The notes under the pieces: generated by a model
What the model saw: only the letters and a program-made list of their open reading frames with translations
The model's database searches: none
Told to the model about the DNA's origin: nothing
Shown here: positions 23,605 to 29,873 of the stretch, in pieces
Position numbering within the stretch: position 1 is the stretch's first letter
Layout: every line of letters starts with the position of its first letter
Translations under genes and position numbers: made by a program
From: CAZKXX01 sp964556705
GTDB lineage: Bacteria > Acidobacteriota > Terriglobia > UBA7540
NCBI GenBank assembly: GCA_964556705.1
Contig: CAZKXX010000041.1
Span: forward strand, 1-29,873
Direction of reading: 5' to 3'
Length of the DNA: 29,873 nucleotides

Positions 23605-24183
23605 ATGGTCCTCGCGTCCCAGCTTCGTCCGGGCACGGTGCTGAAAATCGGCGATGACCTGTTCCGCGTCATCGATTCCATTCACCACGTGGGGCAGGGG
23701 AAGATGCCCGGCAGCGTTCACGCCAAGCTCCAGCACGTGGAGAAAGGCACGTTCAAGGAACTCCGCTGGCGGCCGGAAGAGAAACTGGAGGAGACGACGC
23801 TCGAAAAGCGCATCATGCAGTTCCTTTACAGCGACGCCGAGACGGCGACGTTCATGGACCCCGAAAGCTTCGAGCAGATCGCGCTGCCGCTGGAAGCCAT
23901 CGGTCCGGCGCAGAAATTTCTGAAACCGGAAATGGAAATTCCCGTCGAGTTTGTCGAGGGAAGGCCCGTGAGCATCGTTTTCCCTTCGGCCGTCGAATTG
24001 AAAGTGGATACGACCGCCGCGCCTGTTCATCAGCAGCAGGACAATACCTTCAAATACGCGACGCTCGAAAACGGCATGGAAGTGATGGTCCCGCAGTTCA
24101 TCAAGCCCGGGGAAATCGTGCGCATCGACGTCGCAACCGGCAAGTACCTCGACCGCGTGCGGACGGACAGCAGGAAGCTGTAG
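23605..24183 (+). CDS. efp: Elongation factor P
   Basis: The 192-residue product has the three-domain EF-P layout: an N-terminal KOW-like domain (1-63), a central OB domain (67-128) and a C-terminal OB domain (about 131-190). The last contains the family signature NTFKYATLENGMEVMVPQFI then KPGEIVRIDVATGKYLDRV. EF-P binds stalled ribosomes between the P and E sites and rescues polyproline synthesis. The tip loop reads HVGQGKMPGS; K33 aligns with the modified lysine (K34 of E. coli). The loop differs from the common PGKGQAF form, so the modification chemistry is uncertain and no modification gene is nearby. ATG 23605 is chosen; an upstream in-frame codon at 23545 adds residues outside the fold. 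Confidence 0.95.
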   Translation: MVLASQLRPGTVLKIGDDLFRVIDSIHHVGQGKMPGSVHAKLQHVEKGTFKELRWRPEEKLEETTLEKRIMQFLYSDAETATFMDPESFEQIALPLEAIGPAQKFLKPEMEIPVEFVEGRPVSIVFPSAVELKVDTTAAPVHQQQDNTFKYATLENGMEVMVPQFIKPGEIVRIDVATGKYLDRVRTDSRKL

Positions 24184-24196
24184 GCAGGAAGCGGTC

Positions 24197-24350
24197 GGGT
24201 AAAGGGTAAAGTGTAAAGGATAAAGGCTAGGCTCCGCAGAGAGTCAGAAGTCAAAGGTCAGGTCCTCTGCTGGCTACGGCCCACAACCCACAACGAACAA
24301 CGAATCGCCAACAGCGGACCAAGGACCAAGGACCAAGGACCAAGGACGAA
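24197..24350. repeat. Cluster of four heptamer tandem arrays, each with a different unit
   Basis: Between the convergent efp and cytochrome c genes lie four short arrays, each with a period of exactly seven bases. Four copies of GGGTAAA-like units occupy 24197-24224. Three GAGTCAG/AAGTCAA/AGGTCAG units occupy 24241-24261. CCCACAA, CCCACAA and CGAACAA occupy 24280-24300. Five GGACCAA units occupy 24316-24350, the last with one change. The 178-base gap contains nothing else I recognise and no clear terminator. Confidence 0.9.
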
Positions 24351-24361
24351 GGCCAGCGCTC

Positions 24362-24721
24362 TTACAGCGTCTTCAAATACGCAATCAGATTTTCAATCTG
24401 CTCGGCGGAGAGTTTCTTGCCGAAGGCCGGCATGTTTTTCGTGCCGTTCACGATCTGCTCGCGGACCAATTCCTCCGTCGGCGGCTTTTTGCTTTCGGGA
24501 AGTTCCTTGAGATTGAAGAGGCCCTTGAGCCCGGGCCCGAGCTTCTTGGTGGTCTTGTCGGGATGATGGCACAGTTGACAGTTCTTCTTGAAAATGGCCT
24601 CGCCCGCGGCGGCGTCGCCTGAGGCGGCGGTCTTCTTCTCCTCCGTCGAGCGGAGTACGAGGGGAGCCACGAACGCGGCAGCGAGAACTGGAACCACCCA
24701 CCACAGGGACTTGCGTTTCAT
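24362..24721 (-). CDS. actE: Monohaem cytochrome c, ActE-like subunit of the alternative complex III-type operon
   Basis: The 119-residue protein has an N-terminal hydrophobic helix (7-24) that may remain as an anchor, then a class I cytochrome c domain. C48 and C51 bind haem c and H52 is the proximal ligand (CQLCH). M97 in KNMPAF is the likely distal ligand, and the C-terminal helix EQIENLIAYLKTL closes the fold. It should lie on the periplasmic face and pass electrons from the complex to an oxidase or soluble cytochrome. Its ATG overlaps the actD stop codon by four bases (ATGA), showing coupling. The symbol is given by operon position and haem type; sequence alone only supports cytochrome c. 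Confidence 0.85.
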   Translation of the reverse strand: MKRKSLWWVVPVLAAAFVAPLVLRSTEEKKTAASGDAAAGEAIFKKNCQLCHHPDKTTKKLGPGLKGLFNLKELPESKKPPTEELVREQIVNGTKNMPAFGKKLSAEQIENLIAYLKTL

Positions 24722-25278
24722 CTGTTTCCTCCTGGGATTTGAGCAGGGCCCGAATTCGATTCGTCCCTCCCGGATTCGCGGACGTCGCTCGCTCCGGCTT
24801 CGCGCAGGAGCGTCATTAATTGGATGCGCGAATCCTCCGGAGGATTGAGGACCCCCACGAGAATCCGGCCGTCGGCGACTTCAGCATCGTAAAGGCGCGT
24901 TTTCCAGCTCGGCAGCCGCGCGGATACGGCCAAGGTCAGGACGGCGGCGAGAATCGCGCCGAGCATCGTCATTTCATAGGTCACGATGCCGGTGGGCCAC
25001 AGCGCGAAGATCGGCATATCGCCTGTCGCGAGCGGATAGGCCTGCTGTGTCAGCATGGAAAGCAGAAATCCGGCGGTGCCGCCAAGCGATCCGCCCAGCG
25101 CCGCCAGCCACGGCATCACCGTGCGATGTTCCCGCCGGCCGAATTCGTAATCGTCCCAGGGTTCGGAAGAAACGATTTCGAGCGAACGGTCGTCCACGCC
25201 GGCGGCGCGCAGGGCATCGTAAGCGGCCTGCGCCGACTCCGGTTCGGAAAAAAGACCGTAGAGGGCTGTCATGTTCAT
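24718..25278 (-). CDS. actD: ActD subunit (DUF3341) of alternative complex III-type complex
   Basis: The 186-residue protein matches DUF3341/ActD. It has an N-terminal soluble domain (LYGLFSEPESAQAAYDALRA, a ferredoxin-like fold), two membrane helices (about 56-76 and 99-119) joined by a short loop, and a C-terminal soluble domain (RLYDAEVADGRILVGVL) similar in fold to the first. In alternative complex III, ActD is a peripheral membrane-anchored subunit without cofactors. The start is ATG 25278, eight bases after the actC stop; ATG 25272 is also possible. A much longer open frame reaching 26532 in this phase is a shadow over actC. Confidence 0.88.
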   Translation of the reverse strand: MNMTALYGLFSEPESAQAAYDALRAAGVDDRSLEIVSSEPWDDYEFGRREHRTVMPWLAALGGSLGGTAGFLLSMLTQQAYPLATGDMPIFALWPTGIVTYEMTMLGAILAAVLTLAVSARLPSWKTRLYDAEVADGRILVGVLNPPEDSRIQLMTLLREAGASDVRESGRDESNSGPAQIPGGNR

Positions 25279-25286
25279 CGCGCTTC

Positions 25287-26636
25287 TCAAGCCCTTTCGG
25301 CGGCCATGACTTCGCTTGCGGCGGCCGGTTTCGGTTGGGGGCGCGCGTGTTGTCCCACCTTCAGTTCCCACATTGAGATGATGGGCACGGCTTTCGAGAA
25401 CAGGAGGTAGAGCAGCGCCATGCCGCAGAACGTTCCGGCGGTAATCGAAATTTCCACCCACGTGGGCTGGTAGTCGCCCCAACTGTAGGGAAGAAACTTG
25501 CGCGCCAGAGACGGCACGACGATGAGGTACCGTTCGAGCCACATGCCGATCACGACGCCGAGCGAGGCGATAACGGTGCCGGTGATAGTTCGGAGCTTTT
25601 TGATGGCGAGAATCGGCACGGGCAGCAGGAAGTTGCAGAAGACCATCGTCCAGAACAACGGCGCCCACTGGCCGCTCTGCGTCTCCCAGAACACCGGCAT
25701 TTCGTGCGGCGGGTTGCCGTACCAGATGGTCAGCCGTTCGGCGAAGATGAGGTAGAACCAGACCAGACTCATCGTCAGCAGGAGCTTGCCGAGGTTCTCG
25801 AAGTGCATCCGAGTCAGGTATTCCTCGAGGTGCAGAAGCTTCCGCAGCGCGGCCATGGCGAGAATCAGCGCCGCGATGCCGCTGAAGATGGCTCCGGCGA
25901 CGAAGTACGGCCCGAAAATTGTCGAGTGCCACATGGGCGTGACGGACATGGCAAAATCCCAGGAAACAATCGAGTGCACCGAAACGGCGACAGGAATGAT
26001 GACGATGGCCATGATGTGCATCGCCGTCTCGAGCCGCGCCCACTGCTTGGGCGTTCCGCGCCAGCCCAGCGCGAGCACGGTATAGACCCGCTTTCGCCAG
26101 CCCGTCGCCTTGTCGCGCACGACGGCCCAGTCCGGAATGATGGGCAGCGTCAGAAACAGCACGCTGCCGATGAGGTAGGTGTTGATGGCGAAAAAATCCC
26201 ACACGAGCGGCGAGCGGAAATTGGGCCAGATCATCCGCTCGCTCGGGTAGGGAATCAGCCAGAAGGCGAGCCACGGACGCCCGAGGTGGATGATGGGGAA
26301 CATTGCGCCGATCGAGAGCGCGAACACCGTGATGACTTCCGCGCAGCGCGTGACGGGGCGCCGCCACGTGGCGTTCGCGAGGCGCAGGATGGCCGAGATG
26401 AGCGTCCCCGCGTGACTGATGCCGATCCAGAAAACGAAGTTGACGATGTAAAAGCCCCAGAAGACCGGCCAGCGGATACCCGCTACGCCGATGCCCGTGT
26501 AGGCCTGATAAAAGAACGCCGCGAACGCCCACGCGACCACCGCGCCCAGCAGCGCCACGGCAACAAAAAAGCGCGGCGAAGTGCGGAAGAGCGGCCGCAG
26601 CAGGTCGTTGTTGATCTGTTCAGGAGTCTTGTCCAT
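25287..26636 (-). CDS. actC: ActC/NrfD-family quinol-interacting membrane subunit
   Basis: The 449-residue polytopic protein has about ten membrane helices and belongs to the NrfD/PsrC family, in its longer ActC form. Landmarks are FYIVNFVFWIGISHAGTLIS (a conserved H in the second or third helix), ISAILRLANATWRRP, MFPIIHLGRPWLAFWLIPYP, HSIVSWDFAMS and a WYG motif after FAERL. In alternative complex III, ActC carries the quinol site near the periplasmic face and passes electrons to the Fe-S subunit. The start ATG 26636 lies 17 bases inside the end of the Fe-S gene. The C-terminal tail is cytoplasmic and Ala/Pro-rich. Confidence 0.93.
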   Translation of the reverse strand: MDKTPEQINNDLLRPLFRTSPRFFVAVALLGAVVAWAFAAFFYQAYTGIGVAGIRWPVFWGFYIVNFVFWIGISHAGTLISAILRLANATWRRPVTRCAEVITVFALSIGAMFPIIHLGRPWLAFWLIPYPSERMIWPNFRSPLVWDFFAINTYLIGSVLFLTLPIIPDWAVVRDKATGWRKRVYTVLALGWRGTPKQWARLETAMHIMAIVIIPVAVSVHSIVSWDFAMSVTPMWHSTIFGPYFVAGAIFSGIAALILAMAALRKLLHLEEYLTRMHFENLGKLLLTMSLVWFYLIFAERLTIWYGNPPHEMPVFWETQSGQWAPLFWTMVFCNFLLPVPILAIKKLRTITGTVIASLGVVIGMWLERYLIVVPSLARKFLPYSWGDYQPTWVEISITAGTFCGMALLYLLFSKAVPIISMWELKVGQHARPQPKPAAASEVMAAERA

Positions 26637-27339
26637 CGTCCCAGGAAGCCCGCTGAAGATAAATGACCTTGGGTTTCGTTCCCAGATCGTCGAGCAGCCT
26701 CGAGGCGCGATTCGAGCGTGCCAGGCGCGAGGCGCGGCTTTCGCGGTCGTTCAGGTCGCCGAAGACGAGCGCGCTCGACGGGCACGACTGCGCGCAGGCG
26801 GGCGTGACGTCGCCGTCCTTCAAATCGCGCCCTTGAGCTTTCGCCTCACCCTCGGCGGCCTTGATCCGTTGCACGCAGAACGTGCACTTCTCCATGACAC
26901 CCACAGAACGCACGGAGACATCCGGATTGAGCTGCAAATGCAGCGGCTTTTCCCAGACGGGATTGAAAAAGTTGAAAAAGCGCACGTTGTAGGGACAGGC
27001 GTTGGCGCAATAGCGAGTGCCAATGCAGCGGTTATAGACCTGCGCGTTCAGGCCGTCGGGCGTCTGATAGCTCGCGAACGTCGGGCAGACGGGCTCACAG
27101 GGCGCCGCGTCGCAGTGCTGGCAGAAGACGGGCCGGAAGCGCACGCGCACGTCCGGAAATTCGCCCTCGTAGTAGCGCTCGACGCGCATCCAGTGCATGG
27201 CACGGCTTCTCGCCGCCTGCTCGGGGCCGACGGTCGGAATGTTGTTTTCGGCGTGGCAGGCCACCACGCACGCCTCGCACCCCGTGCAGCGGTCGAGGTC
27301 CACGATCATGGCCCACTTGTATTTCGAGCGCGTCTCCAT
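26620..27339 (-). CDS. Four-cluster ferredoxin-like subunit (ActB2-type)
   Basis: The 239-residue Fe-S protein of the DmsB/PsrB type contains 15 ligand cysteines in four groups: C18/21/24/28, C73/76/81/85, C105/111/115 and C152/155/182/186. The third group reads NRCIGTRYCANACPY, where the usual second cysteine is Thr108, the pattern known from ActB for a [3Fe-4S] cluster beside three [4Fe-4S]. It would relay electrons from ActC toward the cytochromes. In most alternative complex III operons this domain is fused to the C-terminus of ActB. Here it is separate, starting two bases after the stop of the large subunit in another frame, with no Shine-Dalgarno, so reinitiation is likely. It has no export signal and probably crosses with its Tat-bearing partner. 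A longer upstream frame to 27735 is spurious. Confidence 0.9.
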   Translation of the reverse strand: METRSKYKWAMIVDLDRCTGCEACVVACHAENNIPTVGPEQAARSRAMHWMRVERYYEGEFPDVRVRFRPVFCQHCDAAPCEPVCPTFASYQTPDGLNAQVYNRCIGTRYCANACPYNVRFFNFFNPVWEKPLHLQLNPDVSVRSVGVMEKCTFCVQRIKAAEGEAKAQGRDLKDGDVTPACAQSCPSSALVFGDLNDRESRASRLARSNRASRLLDDLGTKPKVIYLQRASWDDGQDS

Positions 27340-27341
27340 GT

Positions 27342-29693
27342 TCAGCGATGGAAATGCGGATGCTCGTGCATTCCGCCCGCAAACAAAATCAGGTCTTTCG
27401 ATTGACCGGTGCGTCGCAGCTTGACTCGCGTCGCGGCCCAGGCGAGCGAGCCGGTCTCGGGCACGACGAGCGGGGCAAGAATCGAAAGGGGATTCGCGCC
27501 GCGCCCGCTCGCGTAGCGCGTGAAATGCATGTGCCCCTGTCCGACCGGCATGGCCACGACGTCCGGCGCGATGCCGGGCGAAACGAGCGCCGGCGCTTCG
27601 AGCTTGCCGTGCTGCGAGGCGACTTCGACGAGGTCGCCTTGCTCGATTCCGAGCTTCGCGGCCGTCTGCGGATTGATTTCCACCCAGGTGCTCCACATCG
27701 CCGTCGAGAGCGGGTCGGGCATTTCCTGGAGCCACGGCAGGTGCGCGAGCGAGCCATCGCCGAACGCCGCCGATTCGTAAGGCAGAAAGTGGAACGGGAA
27801 TTCGGTCGCGTCGCCGTCGAATTTCGGTTCGCGATACGTCGGAGCGGGAACTTCATCGGGAGCCCTGAAAGTTTTCCGCCACCAGAATGCTTCCGGTTTC
27901 GGTGCGAACTCAGCCATTCGCGCCTCGAGCAGTTTCCGGTTCGGCGGGTTAGGAACGTCCTGGCTCCACCATCCACCTTGTTGCTGGATTGCGCTCCAAA
28001 ACGCGTCGATAGGCGTGTCGCGAAGCTGCCACCCGGGCTGGTCTCGGAGTTCGAGCATTTCATCGCGAAGCATTTCCTCGTAGCTCTTCCAAGGCAGCCG
28101 CCGTTCAAGTTCGCCACCGAGCCGATGCGCCACTTCCAGAAAGACGTCGGGCATGGCGCGCGCGTGATGCAGCGGACGCATGACCGGCGGCGCGAGGCTC
28201 ACGACGGCTTCGAGACTGCCCGACTCGGGAATGTCGTCGAGCCACGATTCGAGCGGCGAGTGGTCGGGCAGAATCAGGTCGGTTAGCACGCTCGTTTCGT
28301 CCAAAAAACAGCCAAAACTGGCGATGAAGGGGATTTTTTCCAGCGCTTCGCGCGCTCGCAACGCAGCAGGCAGCATAAAAACGGGGTTGGCTTCATAGAG
28401 CAGGAGGACCTTCGCAGCGTCTGCGCCCCCGTCAAGCAGCGGGTGTGTTAACAAGTCAATTCCCATCACGTTCCCCGTTTCGACGGGGACCGGCATGAAG
28501 TGTCCGGTTCGCATCGCTCGAGGTGTGAAGTAAACCCCTCCCGGTTTCTTGATGCTCCCAACCAGGGCGTTGAGCGCATTCACCGCGCAGGCCGTGAAGT
28601 AAGCGTTCGTGTGCGCGAGCGGTGCGCCGCCCATGATGGCCACGGCCGGCGCGTGCGCGGCCATTTCGCGCGCGATGCGCGCGATCCGCGCGGCGGGAAC
28701 TCCGGTGTGTTTCTCGACTTGCGCCGGCGCATAGTCCGGCAGGCCCTGTTTCCAGCCCGCAATCAATTCGCCCGCGCGGCCAGCTTCCTCGGCGCGGCGG
28801 TGTTTGTCGCGCAGCATCACGTGGGCGAGGCCAAGCGCCAGGACTCCATCTGTGCCGGGCTTGATGTAAATCCACTCGTCGGCGTTCGCGCCCGTCTGCG
28901 AAAGTCGCTGCTCGAACATCACGAACTTGCCGCGCCGCCCGGGCCGTCCCTGGCGAAACTGGCCGTACGCGATGGAGTGCGACACAGGCGAGTTCCATGT
29001 GCCGAGGAAATCCGCGCCGAACGCGACGATGTAGTTCGCGTTCGCCAGGTCATACGTCGGCATCTGAGCGTGGCCGAACGCATACGCGTTCGCGAGGCTG
29101 AGCGGCAAATCGGAGAAGGGTTCGAAGTATATCGGCCCGCCGGCGCGGAACAGCATGAGGAAACGTTCCGCAAGATGACGCCGCTGGCCACGAAGAGGGC
29201 GGCTCAAAAACTTGAGGTTCATCTGCCGGCCCGCCGATTGCAGCGATTGGAGCTGCGAGACTAATTCCTGAATCGCCTCGTCCCAGGTGATCTCCTGAAA
29301 TTCTCCTGACCCTCGCGGGCCGGTGCGTTTGAGCGGGCTACGGATGCGGTCGGGGTGATAAGTGATCTGAATACTCGCCTGGCCGCGCGGGCAGAGCTTG
29401 CCGCGATTGACGGGATGATTCGGATTCCCCTCGAGCTTTTTCGCCAGGCCCATCTTGATGAGCCCGACCTTCCCGTCGCGGACGACTTCCGCGTCGCCTT
29501 CCATCACCTTGACGAGCGTGCCGCAGCCCGCCGGGCAGAGCGTGCAGATGCTGGGCTTCCAGGTGGCGACGCCCGGCGTCAGCTCTTCCTCCGGAATGAA
29601 GCGGATAAGCTCGACGTCCGGCTGGCCGCAGCTGTCGAGCGCCGCCGTCGCGCCGCCGATGGCCGAGAGCTTTATGAAGTCGCGACGTTCCAT
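27342..29693 (-). CDS. Tat-exported molybdopterin-type oxidoreductase large subunit (ActB1-like)
   Basis: The 783-residue product has a twin-arginine signal (ERRDFIKL at 2-9). The N-terminal Fe-S motif is C50-x2-C53-x3-C57-x43-C101 (PSICTLCPAGCG ... GKLCPRGQ), the pattern that binds a [4Fe-4S] cluster in the DMSO reductase superfamily. The molybdopterin domain shows YDLANANYIVAFGADFLGTW and LSQTGANADEWIYIKPGTDG, and the last 120 residues form a molydopterin-dinucleotide-binding domain (PQTAAKLGIEQGDLVEVAS). No Cys, Ser or SeCys Mo ligand is obvious in the PIYFEPF region. In canonical ActB1 the cluster and Mo are absent. Cys22 (LDSC) could be a lipid anchor. ATG 29693 is chosen because the 14 upstream codons lie in the heptamer repeat array. 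Confidence 0.88.
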   Translation of the reverse strand: MERRDFIKLSAIGGATAALDSCGQPDVELIRFIPEEELTPGVATWKPSICTLCPAGCGTLVKVMEGDAEVVRDGKVGLIKMGLAKKLEGNPNHPVNRGKLCPRGQASIQITYHPDRIRSPLKRTGPRGSGEFQEITWDEAIQELVSQLQSLQSAGRQMNLKFLSRPLRGQRRHLAERFLMLFRAGGPIYFEPFSDLPLSLANAYAFGHAQMPTYDLANANYIVAFGADFLGTWNSPVSHSIAYGQFRQGRPGRRGKFVMFEQRLSQTGANADEWIYIKPGTDGVLALGLAHVMLRDKHRRAEEAGRAGELIAGWKQGLPDYAPAQVEKHTGVPAARIARIAREMAAHAPAVAIMGGAPLAHTNAYFTACAVNALNALVGSIKKPGGVYFTPRAMRTGHFMPVPVETGNVMGIDLLTHPLLDGGADAAKVLLLYEANPVFMLPAALRAREALEKIPFIASFGCFLDETSVLTDLILPDHSPLESWLDDIPESGSLEAVVSLAPPVMRPLHHARAMPDVFLEVAHRLGGELERRLPWKSYEEMLRDEMLELRDQPGWQLRDTPIDAFWSAIQQQGGWWSQDVPNPPNRKLLEARMAEFAPKPEAFWWRKTFRAPDEVPAPTYREPKFDGDATEFPFHFLPYESAAFGDGSLAHLPWLQEMPDPLSTAMWSTWVEINPQTAAKLGIEQGDLVEVASQHGKLEAPALVSPGIAPDVVAMPVGQGHMHFTRYASGRGANPLSILAPLVVPETGSLAWAATRVKLRRTGQSKDLILFAGGMHEHPHFHR

Positions 29694-29702
29694 GTCAAGA
29701 GC

Positions 29703-29855
29703 AGTGACAAGTGACGAGTGACAAGTGACGAGCAAGCGTCAAGACTGGAAACTCGAAAATCGAAACTCGTCGGCAAGCGTCAACGTTGTCCGCGAGACCT
29801 CATTTCTTCTCTTTTTCCGCAAATCAAAAATCCAAAATCCAAAAATACAAATCCC
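29703..29855. repeat. Cluster of three heptamer tandem arrays inside the respiratory operon
   Basis: Three arrays with a seven-base period lie between the large oxidoreductase subunit and the upstream cytochrome tail. Alternating AGTGACA/AGTGACG units (four) occupy 29703-29730. ACTGGAA, ACTCGAA and AATCGAA occupy 29744-29764. AAATCAA, AAATCCA, AAATCCA, AAAATAC and AAATCCC occupy 29821-29855. An 11-base direct repeat, GCAAGCGTCAA, flanks the middle array at 29732-29742 and 29773-29783. No Shine-Dalgarno for the downstream gene is visible here. Confidence 0.88.
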
Positions 29856-29873
29856 TAAAAGTGGCACGTGATG
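29855..29873 (-). CDS. C-terminal end of a probable c-type cytochrome (partial, ActA-like position)
   Basis: On the minus strand the first bases of the window read ATC-ACG-TGC-CAC-TTT-TAG, giving I-T-C-H-F-stop. The base before ATC is C, compatible with a preceding TGC, so the end could be the last C-I-T-C-H haem site of a multihaem cytochrome. In alternative complex III operons the pentahaem cytochrome ActA precedes ActB, which fits. Only five codons are visible, so the call rests on position and the CH pair. Confidence 0.45.

Noticed and set aside
24197..24350. Heptamer arrays as a CRISPR array
   Set aside because: Repeats are seven bases, adjacent and without spacers, and no cas genes are present.
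25279..26532. Upstream extension of the actD frame to a 604-residue protein
   Set aside because: This part overlaps actC in another frame and has shadow composition; DUF3341 begins at the ATG at 25278.
27340..27735. Upstream extension of the Fe-S subunit to 371 residues
   Set aside because: The added 132 residues are Arg/Ala-rich shadow of the large-subunit gene; the ferredoxin fold starts at ATG 27339.
29694..29735. Upstream start for the large oxidoreductase subunit
   Set aside because: Those codons come from the heptamer repeat array and would put residues before the Tat motif.

Overview
This window is high-GC bacterial DNA, most likely from an acidobacterium (Acidobacteriota). The lineage is an inference from gene content. 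It carries a 1,246-residue Oar-like TonB-dependent receptor with an N-terminal carboxypeptidase-regulatory-like domain, a Ser/Thr kinase headed by a short CxxC...CPxDG zinc ribbon, many secreted TPR proteins, a PEGA-domain protein, DUF1080 and DUF72 proteins, and an alternative-complex-III-type respiratory operon. I see no phage, insertion sequence, CRISPR array or rRNA.

Left part (1-9000): the tail of a TldD/PmbA-family gene; a Tat-exported sugar isomerase/epimerase-like TIM barrel; a tRNA-Glu(CTC) gene; a small PilZ protein; a compact minus-strand operon of three exported TPR proteins (5091 to 2194); then, on the plus strand, a membrane-anchored DUF1080 protein, a 68-residue Cys/His protein, a DUF72 protein and a Ser/Thr kinase. 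Middle (9000-15400): a PEGA-domain protein, a pncB-pncA pair for NAD salvage, and a minus-strand TPR protein of about 920 residues.

Right-middle (15386-24183): the large TonB-dependent receptor lies upstream of the TPR gene on the same strand, with a near-perfect 42-nt hairpin between them and a 667-base regulatory region before it. Beyond it are a TPR/metzincin-like protein whose zinc motif reads HQxxH, a universal stress protein, a DAACS-type acidic amino acid/dicarboxylate symporter, a small DUF5684-like membrane protein and elongation factor P.

Right end (24362-29873, minus strand): an operon reads, in transcription order, the last residues of a probable c-type cytochrome (I-T-C-H-F-stop), a Tat-exported molybdopterin-type oxidoreductase, a 15-cysteine Fe-S subunit, an NrfD/ActC membrane subunit, an ActD (DUF3341) subunit and a monohaem cytochrome c. 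This is the gene order of alternative complex III (quinol to cytochrome c electron transfer). However, the usual ActB fusion is split into two genes, and the large subunit keeps four cysteines for a [4Fe-4S] cluster that canonical ActB1 is generally described as lacking.

The most unusual non-coding feature is a set of short tandem arrays at 24197-24350 and 29703-29855. The repeat unit differs from array to array, but every array has a period of exactly seven bases. The second cluster sits inside the respiratory operon. Many genes are preceded by sigma-70-like TTGACA/TATAAT-type boxes with 16-19 base spacers; these are listed as predictions.
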